64,000 nucleotides of DNA from Ceratotherium simum simum (lineage: Eukaryota; Chordata; Mammalia; Perissodactyla; Rhinocerotidae), in NCBI RefSeq assembly GCF_000283155.1, contig NW_004454177.1:7502009-7566008 (forward strand), in the 5' to 3' direction. The translations under genes and the position numbers were made by a program. Shown here piece by piece: positions 30,441 through 40,587 of the stretch; the first letter of the stretch is position 1, and the number at the start of each line of letters is the position of its first letter. The notes beneath the pieces were generated by a model that saw only the letters and a list, made by a program, of their open reading frames with translations, did not search any database and had not been told where the DNA came from.

Positions 30441-31585
30441 GCTCTCAGCAGAGGTAGGTTGATGATGATAATCTAGCATTAAACTGGAGAGCAGCCTCAT
30501 GGGCCTTCCATCGGCCCAGATACCAGTGACCCCGCAGTCCCACTGAAGGTCCTGTCTCACCAGCCACTGGGCTTCCCCAGGGCCGAGCCTAGGTCTGCTT
30601 GCGACCTGGTAGAACTCAAGCTTCAAGTACCTCTTCTTTTTACTCTCTTTGGGCTCCGTCTCCTCCCAGCTTGCCCTGGTCCAGGAGTGAGCTCTGCGTG
30701 TCAGTTGTCTGTGTGATGAGACAAGACTTGGCTCTTCTGCTTATGGCTGTGTGCCCCTAGATAAGTCACTTAGCCTTTCTGGGCCAAAGAGAGGCTTCCT
30801 CATCTGCCTACATAGTGAAATAGTGGGGTGGTCCTAATGAACCATCTCTCCAGGCATGATGGGGCCCTGGGGGTGCTGCGCCTTCTGCACAGCCCATTGG
30901 GCGCTTCCTGGGAAAGGAGTGGTCATGATGCAGAGCCCCTACCTCTGGGGTTTGGTGAAGGCTCATGCTGGTGATGAAGGAGGGAAAGACACTCTTCTGG
31001 CTCCAGCAAATCTCAGACACTCTGCCACTTGTCCCATAGAGCCTGTGGTCCTGAACACCAGGGGCTGTTTCCGATGTGCCTGCCCAAGGGCATGACAGAC
31101 ACTGGAACACCCAGCTTCTGCTGTGAGGTCTCCCACCTGAAACCCAGTAGATGGCTCTTCAGGCCGGGAAGAATCCCTCTGGTTGCCATGGGAGTGGGGG
31201 AAAAGTCAGGGGTTCATTAGGGCGCTTGTTCTTGCTACTCTGTGGCTTCCTTTGGTGCCAGCCTCACCAGGAGCCCAAGGAAGCAAGGAGGGGCAGCGGG
31301 CACTGAGGTAGAGTCCCCGCTTCTTTCACACCCACCCACCAGTCCTGAGTTACTGGAAAGAGCAAATGCACATGGACCCAAAGCACGATACCCAGAATAC
31401 ACTGCCACGCTTCCCAGGGGCTCGCTCTGAGTTACAGCTGGGATCCTCCTGGGGGCTGACATTTTCTCTGGTTCAAACAACATCTGCGCCTCGCTGAGCT
31501 CGGCGAAAGGTGAAGGAGCCAGTCACTGCCACTGTAGACGCGGGTGAAACAGAAACACCCAGCTTCACAGGACCCTCCCACCTGG
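30441..31585. other. Unassigned sequence
   Basis: No gene or named repeat is recognised over about 1.1 kb. The sense and antisense frames at 30808-31110 overlap and carry no domain. Confidence 0.3.
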
Positions 31586-31589
31586 AGGG

Positions 31590-31795
31590 GGTTCCCACAC
31601 ACGCACTCACGCACATACACTCATGCATGGCCCCCACATATGTGCACTTGCGGGCACCCCTCACAACCACTCATAAGCCCACACGTGTACATGTCCACAT
31701 ACATGCAGACTCACGTGTGTATCCTTTCACAAACCCTCACGCCCACTTAAATACACACAAACATATGCACACATGTATCTACCCATGAACGACAC
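31590..31795 (+). repeat. CA-rich degenerate simple repeat
   Basis: Dense CACA, CACG and ACATGC words ('cacacacgcactcacgcaca' to 'atgcacacatgtatctaccc') without an exact period. Overlapping Thr/His-rich frames are repeat products. Confidence 0.8.
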
Positions 31796-31964
31796 ACAGA
31801 TTTCTATGAACCAGAGGAGAGGGTTCACCCTCACCCCATCCCCAGCCCCCACCCCCCACTCAGGGAGGGCAGAACAAGGAGGAGCTGCTGAGGATTTGAA
31901 ATGAATGCATTCTCAGGAAAAGGAATGTCTTCCCCCCCAGGCTCCAGGCCAAATCTCCAAATGA

Positions 31965-32275
31965 AATCAGGCCGGGGAGAGATGAACAACCGAGAAGCAC
32001 AAAACAATGTGAAGAAGAAACTCTGAAGAAACGAATAATAATATATATATAGAAAAAAAAAGGTGAGAGTTATTTTTCAGCTCACTGGCTTTCTGAAAAG
32101 TAATATAAAGTTGGGCAGCGTCTTCTTGGAATCGACCTTTCTGAGCCGAGACCCAGGCCACACGCACATCTCTTTCCTCTCTTTCTATTACCCGAAATTT
32201 GTATGGTTTCATCTCTTCTGATTTTCTTTCATTTGTGCGCCTGTGCGAACCCCTGTGTCAGGGGCTCGTTCCTAA
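31965..32275. promoter_or_regulatory. Candidate conserved noncoding element
   Basis: Repeat-free, AT-rich and CpG-retaining: 'gcacaaaacaatgtgaagaa' (SOX-like, 31998), 'aagtaatataaagttgggca' (32098), 'cttggaatcgacctttctga' (32127) and 'acccgaaatttgtatggttt' (32191). Confidence 0.4.
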
Positions 32276-32854
32276 CCCGGCAGCCCCGCCAGGCTGGGAG
32301 CGCTTCTCCTGGACTCCCCGCGGGGCTGAGAATTGAGAGCCTCCCCTGCAGTGCTCCCCAATCTGGGCTCTGCCGTCCCCAGCTCTGTCCCCCTCCCTGC
32401 CCAGAGGGACCGCAGACCTCCTCCCTCCCCCACTCTCCACCAACCTGGCCTCCCAGACTTCTTTGTTCCTGAGAGAATTCTCCAGCGCCCTCTTCCCTCA
32501 ACCAAGGCTGGAAAGGGGAGGCTGGAAGGTCTGAGGGGCCCAGGGTCCCGGAACCCAGAGCCTAGCCAGGGCTGGTGCAGGGAGGAGGAGAACAGTATTT
32601 AGCAAATGCGTGAAAGAGCAGATGAATCAACAGAGGATTCTGCCTTCTTCAGCGTGTGGAGGGAAAAAAAGTTTGCTTTCTAAAATGCCGAAGAAAAAGG
32701 CTGAGGAAGGGAAGATCAAGAATATTCCAAATAGTAATGGCATTTCCTGTCAATTCTCCACTAGAAGTGAGGCTGGAGGGACTTCCCTAATGATGGTCCC
32801 TTTGCGTCTCCTCTTCTGGGGAGCTGGGGGTGCCACAGCCCATCCCCAGACTGA
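32276..32854. other. Unassigned sequence
   Basis: The left half is GC-rich (32276-32580) and the right half AT-richer. No gene or named repeat is seen, and the several 60-90-codon frames on both strands overlap one another. Confidence 0.3.
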
Positions 32855-33083
32855 CTCTCATGTATGTGCACACATGTGGGCATGAGCACAAACACACATG
32901 CGTGAGCACCTCAAAGACATCCACACATGCACGACACACACGCGTGTGTGTGGTCACCTCTAACACATCCGCACAGATATACACACGCACGCAGTCCTCA
33001 AACACATGCACACCCTGCAAACACACAAAACACATGTGTGCACATCCTTCTAACAGATCCACACAGATACATACACACGTGCT

Positions 33084-33115
<32 letters not shown>

Positions 33116-33150
33116 GCACACACATGCAGACAGGTGCACATGCACTTCCT
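32855..33150 (-). repeat. Decayed CA-rich minisatellite
   Basis: The recurring core of the type 'cctcaaagacatccacacat' appears near 32907, 32957, 32996 and 33045 at spacings of about 39-50 bp, ending in a pure (CA)n run (33096-33126). Read on the minus strand it resembles the unit of the array at 10110-11290. Thr/His-rich frames across it are artefacts. Confidence 0.65.
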
Positions 33151-33624
33151 TCTGCATGGTTACCTTTCAGAGCTGCACCAGTGCCCTTCCAGTGACCTGT
33201 GTCCACTTCTACTTCCTGCGCTGAGGAGATAGGGGGACTTGATGGTCTGTATCCCTGTTGACTTTTGCAATGAACACATCAAACTTGAAGTGACAGATCC
33301 TTGTGGTTTCTTTACTACAAAGATGAATGAAGGGTACCCAGCTTACCCCAGACTGGGGATGCAATGGCTTCAGTAGGACCAGTATGGCACCTGCCCTGGG
33401 TCCACCCAGGAGAGATAAGAGATCTCTGTATGGATGTGTTTTGGGTGGGGAAATGGGGGCATGGGGATGTAGGTAAAGTAATTGAATCTTTTCTCCAGAA
33501 GAGACAAGATCTAGTCTAGAGATAGGTGATTCTGATGCCCATCACCTGATGCATTCCTCTGTCCTCACAGTCAGTGGTCGAAGCACAAGATGAGCTATAT
33601 AAGGGGCTCATGACATGACATGAG
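33151..33624. other. Unassigned sequence
   Basis: I see no gene or named repeat. Confidence 0.3.
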
Positions 33625-33817
33625 GGGTAGACTACTGATGCCAATGATACTAATAAGCGACATTAGTGAATCCTTGGCTGTCTGCAAAAGTGCTTCCTCC
33701 TTCACTATGTAATTTCTATCATCACAACCACCTTGTAATATAAATGGGACAGGTAATAGTGGGCCTGTCTTAAAGATGAGGAATCTGGGGCTCAGGTAAG
33801 GTGAGCAACTTGCCAAG
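33625..33817 (-). mobile_element. MIR SINE, antisense, left part (split)
   Basis: 'aaagatgaggaatctggggc' and 'ggtgagcaacttgcc' are complement MIR that breaks off at the LTR boundary. The copy resumes at 34226 with 'atcatacagctaataatagt', exactly where the consensus would continue. Confidence 0.8.
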
Positions 33818-34218
33818 TGTATTAGTCAGGCTAAGCTAATTGCCATAACAAACAGCCCCCAAATCTCAGTGGCTTAGCCCAAAAAAAGTTTCTCAAACAT
33901 ACCCCTCTTCAATGAGAATTGGCAAAGATGCTCTGCTTGATGTAGTATTTCTGGGACCCAGGCTCCTGCTGTCCACAAGGTACCTGGAGTATCTTGATTT
34001 GGCAGGTGGATGGAAAAAGCAAGTGAAGGTTGTATGTTGAGTGCTCTTTCTGCGCCAGGCCTGGAGGTGGCACGCATCACCTCTGCTCACATTCTGTAGG
34101 CTAGAACATAGTCACATGACTACATGTAATGACAGGGAGACTGGGAAATATAATCCAGCTGTGAGTCCAGGAAGAAAAGGAGAATGCAACTATTGGTGAG
34201 CCCTACCAGTCTCCAGCA
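33818..34218 (-). mobile_element. Solo LTR, MaLR (MLT1-like), antisense, inside a MIR
   Basis: It starts 'tgtattagtcaggctaagct' and holds 'caaatctcagtggcttagcc' and 'cagtcacatgact'-like text, all typical of old MaLR LTRs read in complement. A near-direct repeat 'tgccaag' / 'tgcccag' (33811-33817, 34219-34225) flanks it. About 400 bp, with no internal sequence. Confidence 0.65.
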
Positions 34219-34225
34219 TGCCCAG

Positions 34226-34320
34226 AATCATACAGCTAATAATAGTGGAATCAGTTCTTAGACCTAGGTTTTCTAATTCCAGTACCTGTGCTTTCCCCTT
34301 CCAACACTTCATGTTGAAGT
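34226..34320 (-). mobile_element. MIR SINE, antisense, right part (split)
   Basis: 'atcatacagctaataatagt', 'cttagacctaggttttctaa' and 'ccagtacctgtgctttcccc' complete the MIR begun at 33625. Confidence 0.75.
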
Positions 34321-34384
34321 ATTAAGCTTTACCCAGAGAGCAGTGTTGCTGGTCCTTGTTCTAGATCTGGAAGTCCTTACATTT

Positions 34385-34600
34385 ATAAGAATATAATGAT
34401 AATGATAATAACATCTCCCTATCTATTTTATTGTGCACACTGTCTCATTTAACCCTCATCACCATCCCATAAGAAATGTAGAGTAACCCTACCCTCTAAA
34501 TGAGGATATTGCAGCTCAAAGGGGTTAAGTAGCTTCTCTGAGGTTGTGGCAGAGTGAGAATGTGAGTCTAAGGCTTTCTGGCTCCAATCTTCTGTCTTTC
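34385..34600 (-). mobile_element. MIR SINE, antisense
   Basis: 'ctgtctcatttaaccctcat', 'aatgaggatattgcagctca' and 'gagaatgtgagtctaaggct' are complement MIR in order. Confidence 0.8.
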
Positions 34601-34859
34601 TCCCATGCTGCTATAGCTCCCACTGGACATGGGATAGGAGGTTGGGTGAGTGGAGAGTCAGCCTTCTTTATCCTGCAGGGAAGATTTCCCTGAGAAAGCT
34701 TAAGTAAGATGCAGAGGTATCAGGAATGGGCAGAGTCTTTGCTGCCTTTCTACTTTGGGAAGCATCTGGAAAAATGTGAGGGCCTAGGCTATTGTAGCTT
34801 AGTTTAGTTGATAACCATATACCCAGAGATATTAGCAGCACTGGGAATTGCGTTCTGGT

Positions 34860-35025
34860 TATATGATCTTGAGCAAAGCATCCTGGGTTAGGAGTCAAGA
34901 GACATTCATATGGAAACCCAACCACAGTTAACTGGGTAACTTGGGCATCACACTTAAAGTCTCTGGGGTTCAATACCACCGCCCTCCCTCTTCTGCAAAT
35001 TGGAGATTATAGCCACTACCCTCGT
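34860..35025 (+). mobile_element. MIR SINE, sense, worn
   Basis: 'catcctgggttaggagtcaa', 'taacttgggcatcacactta' and 'tcttctgcaaattggagatt' keep the MIR order with many substitutions. Confidence 0.6.
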
Positions 35026-35039
35026 TCCAGACCCTACCA

Positions 35040-35580
35040 GGCTGGCGTAGCCTCCTAAGTGGATTCCCCAACACCACATAGTTTCTCTTCATATCCTTCC
35101 TGCACATCCCTGAGAGTAACCTTAATCACACACACACGTCATCATGACTTTCTTCTGCACAACAACTTTCATGACTGCCATCAAGTCCCAGACTCCTTAA
35201 TTAGCTCTCATGTTACTTTGTACCCTGACTCTAGGTTACTCGTCCAGAAGGATCACCCATGACTCCCCTAAATATATCGAATGCTTCTGCCACGCTGTCC
35301 TTTCCTCCCCCTGAAACCCCACTGTCGTGTTGCCCTCATTGCTTGCCTGCCTATTGTCACTTCTAAGAGATCGCTCTTAATTACCTCACATAATCTTCAC
35401 TCTTACATCATTACATCTGTACCCTCATGCAGTGCTTCCCTCAGACGTACCCTTGGTCTGTGGTCTTCTGAGAATGTTTCTTATTTTCTTTACCAGCTTG
35501 TGAGCTTCATCAGAGTGAGAGCTAAGTCTTGTACAATTTGTACCTTTGGACATAACAGCCCTAGACAATAGCTTATGTAT
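35040..35580 (+). mobile_element. L2 LINE 3' region, sense
   Basis: A worn coding-end segment (Leu/Pro/Ser-rich remnants near 35280-35480) leads into the L2 3' text 'ccagcttgtgagcttcatca', 'agagctaagtcttgtacaat' and 'acagccctagacaatagctt'. Confidence 0.5.
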
Positions 35581-36029
35581 GAAAAAATAGTCAAAAGATA
35601 GCAAAGACTTTCAGTGATGTGCAAATGAAAGACTTGGCTTAGGAGCCATCATTAAAGTCGTTTTGATTGTTTTCTGCCAGGCGGGGAACGTAAGGCAGCT
35701 CCAACATCTTGGCAGGCTGGTAACCTCCTTTGGGTTATCTGCAAGGCTCTATGGATGGGACCTCAAATCTGAGACTTGTGGCAGTTTGTTTTGTATCTTC
35801 TTTGCCCACTAACGGGTATAAACTCAGGCCTCCAAACGGGATCACCTGTCAGGTAGAAGTGAGCTGGGCACGTGCATTTGAGGAGCTCTGCAAATCGAGC
35901 TCTTTCGGCTTTTTGCCCACACTCAGCCCCTTCACACCAGGCCAAACTGTAGACTGAAGCCAGTGGAGAAAGTAATAGATTGGAACCAGGATGCTCAGGT
36001 TAAGTGGGCCGCTTTGTGGAGCTCATCCA
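35581..36029. other. Unassigned sequence
   Basis: No named repeat or gene. Occasional CpG-retaining words ('cacgtgcatttgaggagc' near 35869) may extend the candidate element to the right. Confidence 0.3.
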
Positions 36030-36215
36030 TAATCCTGCTGGAGCCCAGAGAACAATACGTTAATTAGAGCCGACGCACCGCTCCCACCGGCCATCCATCC
36101 TGACTGTGTCTGCAGGGCCTTCCCCGTGGACACGCCAGCACACTGTCTTCTCTGAAAGAGATTTATTCATTATCAATGTTTGTCTGCGAGAGGGACCCGG
36201 TGGGGAGGGAAAGAG
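36030..36215. promoter_or_regulatory. Candidate conserved noncoding element
   Basis: 'caatacgttaattagagccg' (36052) keeps CpGs next to a homeobox TTAATTAG core. It is followed by 'gacgcaccgctcccaccggc' (36073) and 'gatttattcattatcaatgt' (36160). No repeat is present. Confidence 0.45.
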
Positions 36216-36935
36216 ATTCCGAGAGGGAAGGGATATGATGGAGGCAGAGCCAAAGCTGCTGGCAGCTGACGAATAGGTGTGTTTGGGGGCTGGAGATGGG
36301 GTGTTCCCAATTAGAGGGATGAGGCACCTGGTTGGACAGGGAAGAAGTAAGCCAAATGAATTAGAAAAAATTCAGTAAATATGTCCACTAACTGGTCCTT
36401 GGGAGATTGTTCGCTTTGGACCTAGCTTGCTTTAAGCCACCAATGATGGGGAAGAAGATAAGGAACAGATGAAGCCCGTTTATCTAATATGTACCCCAGT
36501 GCTTCCACTTACAAAGTGCTCGAAAAGTGCTTGTTGAGTGAGTAAATAAATGACTTCCATGGCAGCCAGAGGGATTTAGGTCAGATATCGTGAGGAACTC
36601 ACTGCCAATGAGCAAAGAGAAATAGGAACTAGAAAGACCAAGACAGGATTCTGGGATTTTTACCCAGGAGTTCCTTGAAAGAAAGGGAGATATATTTCAC
36701 TTTTCTTGGATCCCATTGTCTGTGTACCATGCAGAATTTTAGAAAAAATGGGAAAAGACCAGCTCTCCTCAAGATAGCATGGCAGCCTGGGGAGGTGGGA
36801 AGTTGACAGGTCAGAGATGACAAAGGACGAGCTGGGTGTAGCCCACTGACCAGAGCTCCAAAGAGAATGAGAAGGGGGTCAGAAGTGGGATGCAAAGTTA
36901 CCACATCTCACAAAAGGGACATGGAGGACTATAGC
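36216..36935. other. Unassigned sequence
   Basis: No named gene or repeat, apart from a worn L2-like tail near 36500-36555 ('gtgcttgttgagtgagtaaa'). Confidence 0.3.
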
Positions 36936-36939
36936 CCCT

Positions 36940-37060
36940 TCTCCGTAGCTTCTGCTGCCCAGACAGAGAAAAGAGAAGTGGGCAGTGACTTGCCCAAAGC
37001 CCCACAGTTAGTGTAGGCCAGAATCTTGCTGTTCAGTGTGACCCCTGGGCCAGTAGCATC
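36940..37060 (-). mobile_element. MIR SINE fragment, antisense
   Basis: 'gcagtgacttgcccaaagcc', 'ccacagttagtgtaggccag' and 'tcttgctgttcagtgtgacc' are complement MIR, 3' truncated. Confidence 0.65.
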
Positions 37061-37085
37061 CCATCTTGTTCGAAATGCAGAATCC

Positions 37086-37329
37086 GGGCTGGCCCCGTGG
37101 CCTAGTGGTTAAGTTCGGCATGTCCACTTCGGCAGCCTGGGTTCAGTTCCCGGGCACGGACCTACACCACTCGTCAGAGGCCATGCTGTGGCAGCATCCC
37201 ACATACAAAATAGAGGAAAATTGGTACAGGTGTTAGCTCAGGGTGAATCTTTCTCAAGCAAAAAGAAGAAGATTGACAATGGATGTTAACTCAGGGCCAA
37301 TTTTCCTCAGCAAAAAAAAAAAAAAAAAA
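37086..37329 (+). mobile_element. ERE SINE, sense, full length
   Basis: An equine repetitive element with a tRNA-like head: A-box region 'tggcctagtggttaag' and B-box 'gggttcagttcccgggcac'. The body 'gaggccatgctgtggcagca' follows, then two tail copies of 'gttagctcaggg'/'gttaactcagggcc' text and a poly-A (37312-37329). The target-site duplication 'gcagaatcc' is at 37077-37085 and 37330-37338. Both Pol III boxes look near intact, so it is fairly young. Confidence 0.95.
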
Positions 37330-37469
37330 GCAGAATCCTGGGCTGTACCCCAGAAATACTGAATCCAAATCTGCATTTTGACAAGACTCCCTGTGATTTC
37401 TCTGCACACTAAAGTTTGAGAACAAGTCAGCTAGACCATGTGCCTAGTTCACAGGGGGACAACATGGTG

Positions 37470-37606
37470 TTTTAGGGAGAGAACTACTGTGGTGGATTGA
37501 AGTCCCAGTCCCGACTCCATTAGCTGGCTGGGTGACCTGGGGCAAATCACTTTGTCCCTCTGAGCCTTAGTTTACTCATTTTTAATATGAAAGGATTGAA
37601 CCAGAT
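37470..37606 (+). mobile_element. MIR-type SINE, sense, left part (split)
   Basis: 'agctggctgggtgacctggg', 'tctgagccttagtttactca' and 'atgaaaggattgaaccagat' run to the MER5A boundary. The continuation 'gatttctaaggttccttctg' is found at 37782. Confidence 0.75.
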
Positions 37607-37774
37607 CAGTGATTCTTAAACTTTAGCAATCACTAGAATCGCCTGGAATGAAAGGCAGATTCCCGAGCACCACCCCCAGAGTTTCTGTGCAGGACCTGAG
37701 AATTTGCACTTATAATAGGTTCCTGGATCAAGCCGATTCTGCTGGTCTGGGGAGCACCCTTTGGGAGCTACTTG
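37607..37774 (+). mobile_element. MER5A (hAT-Charlie) DNA transposon, inside a SINE
   Basis: It starts with the inverted terminal repeat 'cagtgattcttaaacttt', followed by 'actagaatcgcctggaatga', 'gcaccacccccagagtttct' and 'gattctgctggtctggggag'. The flanks carry 'accagat' at 37600-37606 and 37775-37781, consistent with the 8-bp hAT duplication. The right terminal repeat is lost. Confidence 0.8.
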
Positions 37775-37830
37775 ACCAGATGATTTCTAAGGTTCCTTCT
37801 GATCCAGATATTCTGTGGGATTTTCATTCC
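37775..37830 (+). mobile_element. MIR-type SINE, right part (split)
   Basis: 'gatttctaaggttccttctg' and 'atccagatattctgtgggat' are the alternative 3' tail seen in this old SINE type, directly continuing the part ending at 37606. Confidence 0.7.
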
Positions 37831-37894
37831 CAATTTTGCACTCTTCCTCTCCCCAGGCACTGACCCGTCCCCTGTCATGTCTGGCTTCCCCTTC

Positions 37895-38225
37895 TGCTCC
37901 AGGGAGTTAACGCCATTTTCCCAGCACACCCAGGACTGATGAGCTAAGTCTTATAAAACGCACGGAAGGCAATAGGGGCAAAGTATTATCCACAAGATTT
38001 AAGAAGAGTCCTACGAAATACAGCAATAAAACCTGGAAATAACTATCCATTTCCTACAACAAAATGTCTCATTTCCGAGTCCATAAACGCTCCCCCTCCA
38101 GATTCCCAGACCCATCTGTTTTGTAAGCATGTATAATTATTAGGACCATAAAGTCGCTTTCTATACCTAATGTAATTATCGGGAGCCAAAATAACATTAG
38201 ATAGAGGTGGGGAGGGAGGAGGAGG
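37895..38225. promoter_or_regulatory. Candidate conserved noncoding element
   Basis: AT-rich, repeat-free and CpG-retaining: 'gagttaacgccattttccca' (37904), HOX/CDX-like 'cttataaaacgcacggaagg' (37950), 'ccataaacgctccccctcca' (38081), 'gtataattattaggaccata' (38130) and 'ctaatgtaattatcgggagc' (38167). Among the best enhancer candidates in the window. Confidence 0.5.
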
Positions 38226-39030
38226 CTTGCTCACTGCAAACTCAGACTGTATCTTTAAAGAGAGAGAAGTAGTCACAGGAGAAGATAACAATTCTTTATG
38301 GTGATATTATACTTCCTATGGAGGCTTTGGGGACAGCTTTGCAAATAAGACTGAGCTGGCTCATCTCAAAGTAAAGAGCGGTTTCCTGCTGTGTACAAGG
38401 GATTTAGGCCCCAATGGGAACTAGGAATTAGGATCACCGTGCTTCCTCTGCCACCAACCTTCGGATTCTCTGGAGGCCCCGGGGGCGTGGCCTTCCATCC
38501 TGAGGTCTTCCCAGAGCCCTTCCTTTCTTTCCTTTCACACTTCCTCTAGAGGAAAAAAAACGTTTACAAAGCTCCTCTGAGATATTAGGCGGCTGGGGAT
38601 TGTGATTCAGAGTGAATTCAGAGCTGTTCTCTTTGTGTCCTGCCGCTGTAGCTTGGGGGAGCTATTTAGTCATCTGGAAAGTGAATGAGTGAGCCAGTAA
38701 ATGGATGAAGTGGTGGATGAGTGGATGAGGTACAGGTGACGACAGGAACTGTTATTAAAGGTGAAGGAGAGCATGCGCCTTCTCTTCATATATCTTATTT
38801 GATGGGGTACAGGGCAGAATAAGGACCAATGGGGCATTACAGACGGGCTGATTTTGATTTACTTTATAATAAGGAAAATAGCATGCTGACTGTGAGAGCT
38901 GTCCAAATGGAATGGCACACTCTGTATCGTGGTGAGTTCTCCATCACTGGAGATTTTCAAACAGAGCCTGGGCAACCTTTTCCCATGAATCTTGTCTAGG
39001 AGGTCGGTGTATTAGGTGGGAAGAAGGGGT
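38226..39030. other. Unassigned sequence
   Basis: No gene or named repeat is recognised. It may contain the right edge of the preceding candidate element, with AT-rich text near 38286-38350. Confidence 0.3.
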
Positions 39031-39034
39031 GGGG

Positions 39035-39255
39035 GATAATGAGAATGTTTATTGAGCACTTACTCCGTGCCCGACTCTTGTGTAATCTACTCACCAAACC
39101 CTCTCACCAAGAGGGAAATGCACTTATCCCTATTTTTAAAATAAAGAAAGCGAGCTCAGAGATTCATGGAACTGGTCCATGCCACCGAGCTAGTAAGAGG
39201 TGGAGCTAGGATCCGACCCAGTCTGTCTGCTCCGAAGTTGTCTGCCTTCCACAGA
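39035..39255 (-). mobile_element. MIR SINE, antisense, nearly full length
   Basis: 'tttattgagcacttactccg', 'gtaatctactcaccaaaccc', 'gccaccgagctagtaagagg' and 'ccagtctgtctgctccgaag' follow complement MIR. Confidence 0.85.
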
Positions 39256-40587
39256 GACTTGGAAATACCGTGCTAAGCTTCAAATTCTTCAGTGCACTTA
39301 TTGGAACTGAACTTGACATGCTTGACTCGTGGAAACACGGGCTGCTGCCACTGCTGGCTGAGATGTTGGTCTACCTTCTGGATCCATCACGGAGAATTCA
39401 AAGCTCTCTTAAGAGGGCCTGTTGTGGGAAGTGGCTGTTTCAAGGCAGTTCTCTTCTGGTTGAAATTTGTTTGTTAAGCTGCCCTCACATCTTCTCATCT
39501 ACAGATTTGCTTGTCTGCCAGGATCCAAAGTCAATGTGATGGTTTAGGGATTTCATCCTATGATCTGGAAATCCATATATGCTGTGGCTCCTCCATTCCC
39601 TGCGCCACTCTGAGGAACAGGCTCCTCTCTCTGCCTATCACACCGACCACACTCAGGGCTGATTGGAGGAACGTTTCAGCAGAGCAGGGGCAAATGGCTG
39701 GGGCTATAGACTGCACCATTGTCGCTAATTTCTAGTGATGGGAAAATCCAAAGGTGCTGGTGGTGTGGTCTGGAGAAGACTGAAAAGCTGGACTGACGTG
39801 CTTTCCAAAGCATCTCACTGGCCTTTGGAGGCAGCTTCGTGTGTGTTTCACTCCTGTCTCTGTCCCTTGTTCTCATGCCAACCTTCTCTGGATGCCCACC
39901 AGATTCCTTCCTGCCTGTGTGCCTCTGTGCCCTGTCTCTCGTCTCTCTTTGCAACTGCGTGACAGGGACTCCTTCCCTGTGTATTGGGGGAGCGGGAGAT
40001 GAAGGGGGCGGGAGACAACTTGTCTGTTGGTACCAGGCCACCTTCTCTCTCTGAAATCTACCCCCTTCCTTTTGCCTCTTGCCTTTGCCTCCAGGCCTTC
40101 CAATCCAGCTTCCTATCATGCTGGTATGGGCCCCAGTGAGAGAAGGGCACCAGCCAGGCCTCTGGGAGGGCATCTGCTTCTGCTGATAAGTACCCCCGTC
40201 TTTCTCCTACCCTACGGCGGGGTAGAGATGCCCTCCCCCATGAGCCATGGAATTAAAGCAGGGAACTGGGCTTTGGCAACGTGCCTTCTCACTGGCACCA
40301 GGCCTGCTCTGTCTCCACGGATTTCTCTCTCAGAGAGTCACTGTTGTCTGATTGAAAATGATTCCTTCTTGCAAAGCAAAACAGGGTCTTGTGTGGAGTC
40401 TACCCCTAAATAAGATGAAAAGTTGGAACTCCAGGAGCCCAGGACACAGTCAATAGGAAAGAAGGACCTTGGGGTCTGAGAATCAATTCCCCCTCCAGGC
40501 TTGGGGGAGGTTTCTGAGCAGAGGGCTGCGTGGAGGGCAAACCTGACCCTACCTGCCTCTGACCTGTGGGTCACCTGACTAGCCTAG
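39256..40587. other. Unassigned sequence
   Basis: About 1.3 kb with no named repeat. The antisense 165-codon frame (39676-40173) and sense 128-codon frame (40027-40413) have no domain and no splice context. Confidence 0.3.

Noticed and set aside
37086..37160. Possible tRNA gene from the A- and B-box
   Set aside because: The boxes belong to an ERE SINE with tail and target duplication; no tRNA cloverleaf continues.
39676..40173. 165-codon minus-strand frame
   Set aside because: No domain, overlapped by several frames on the other strand, no repeat or exon signals.
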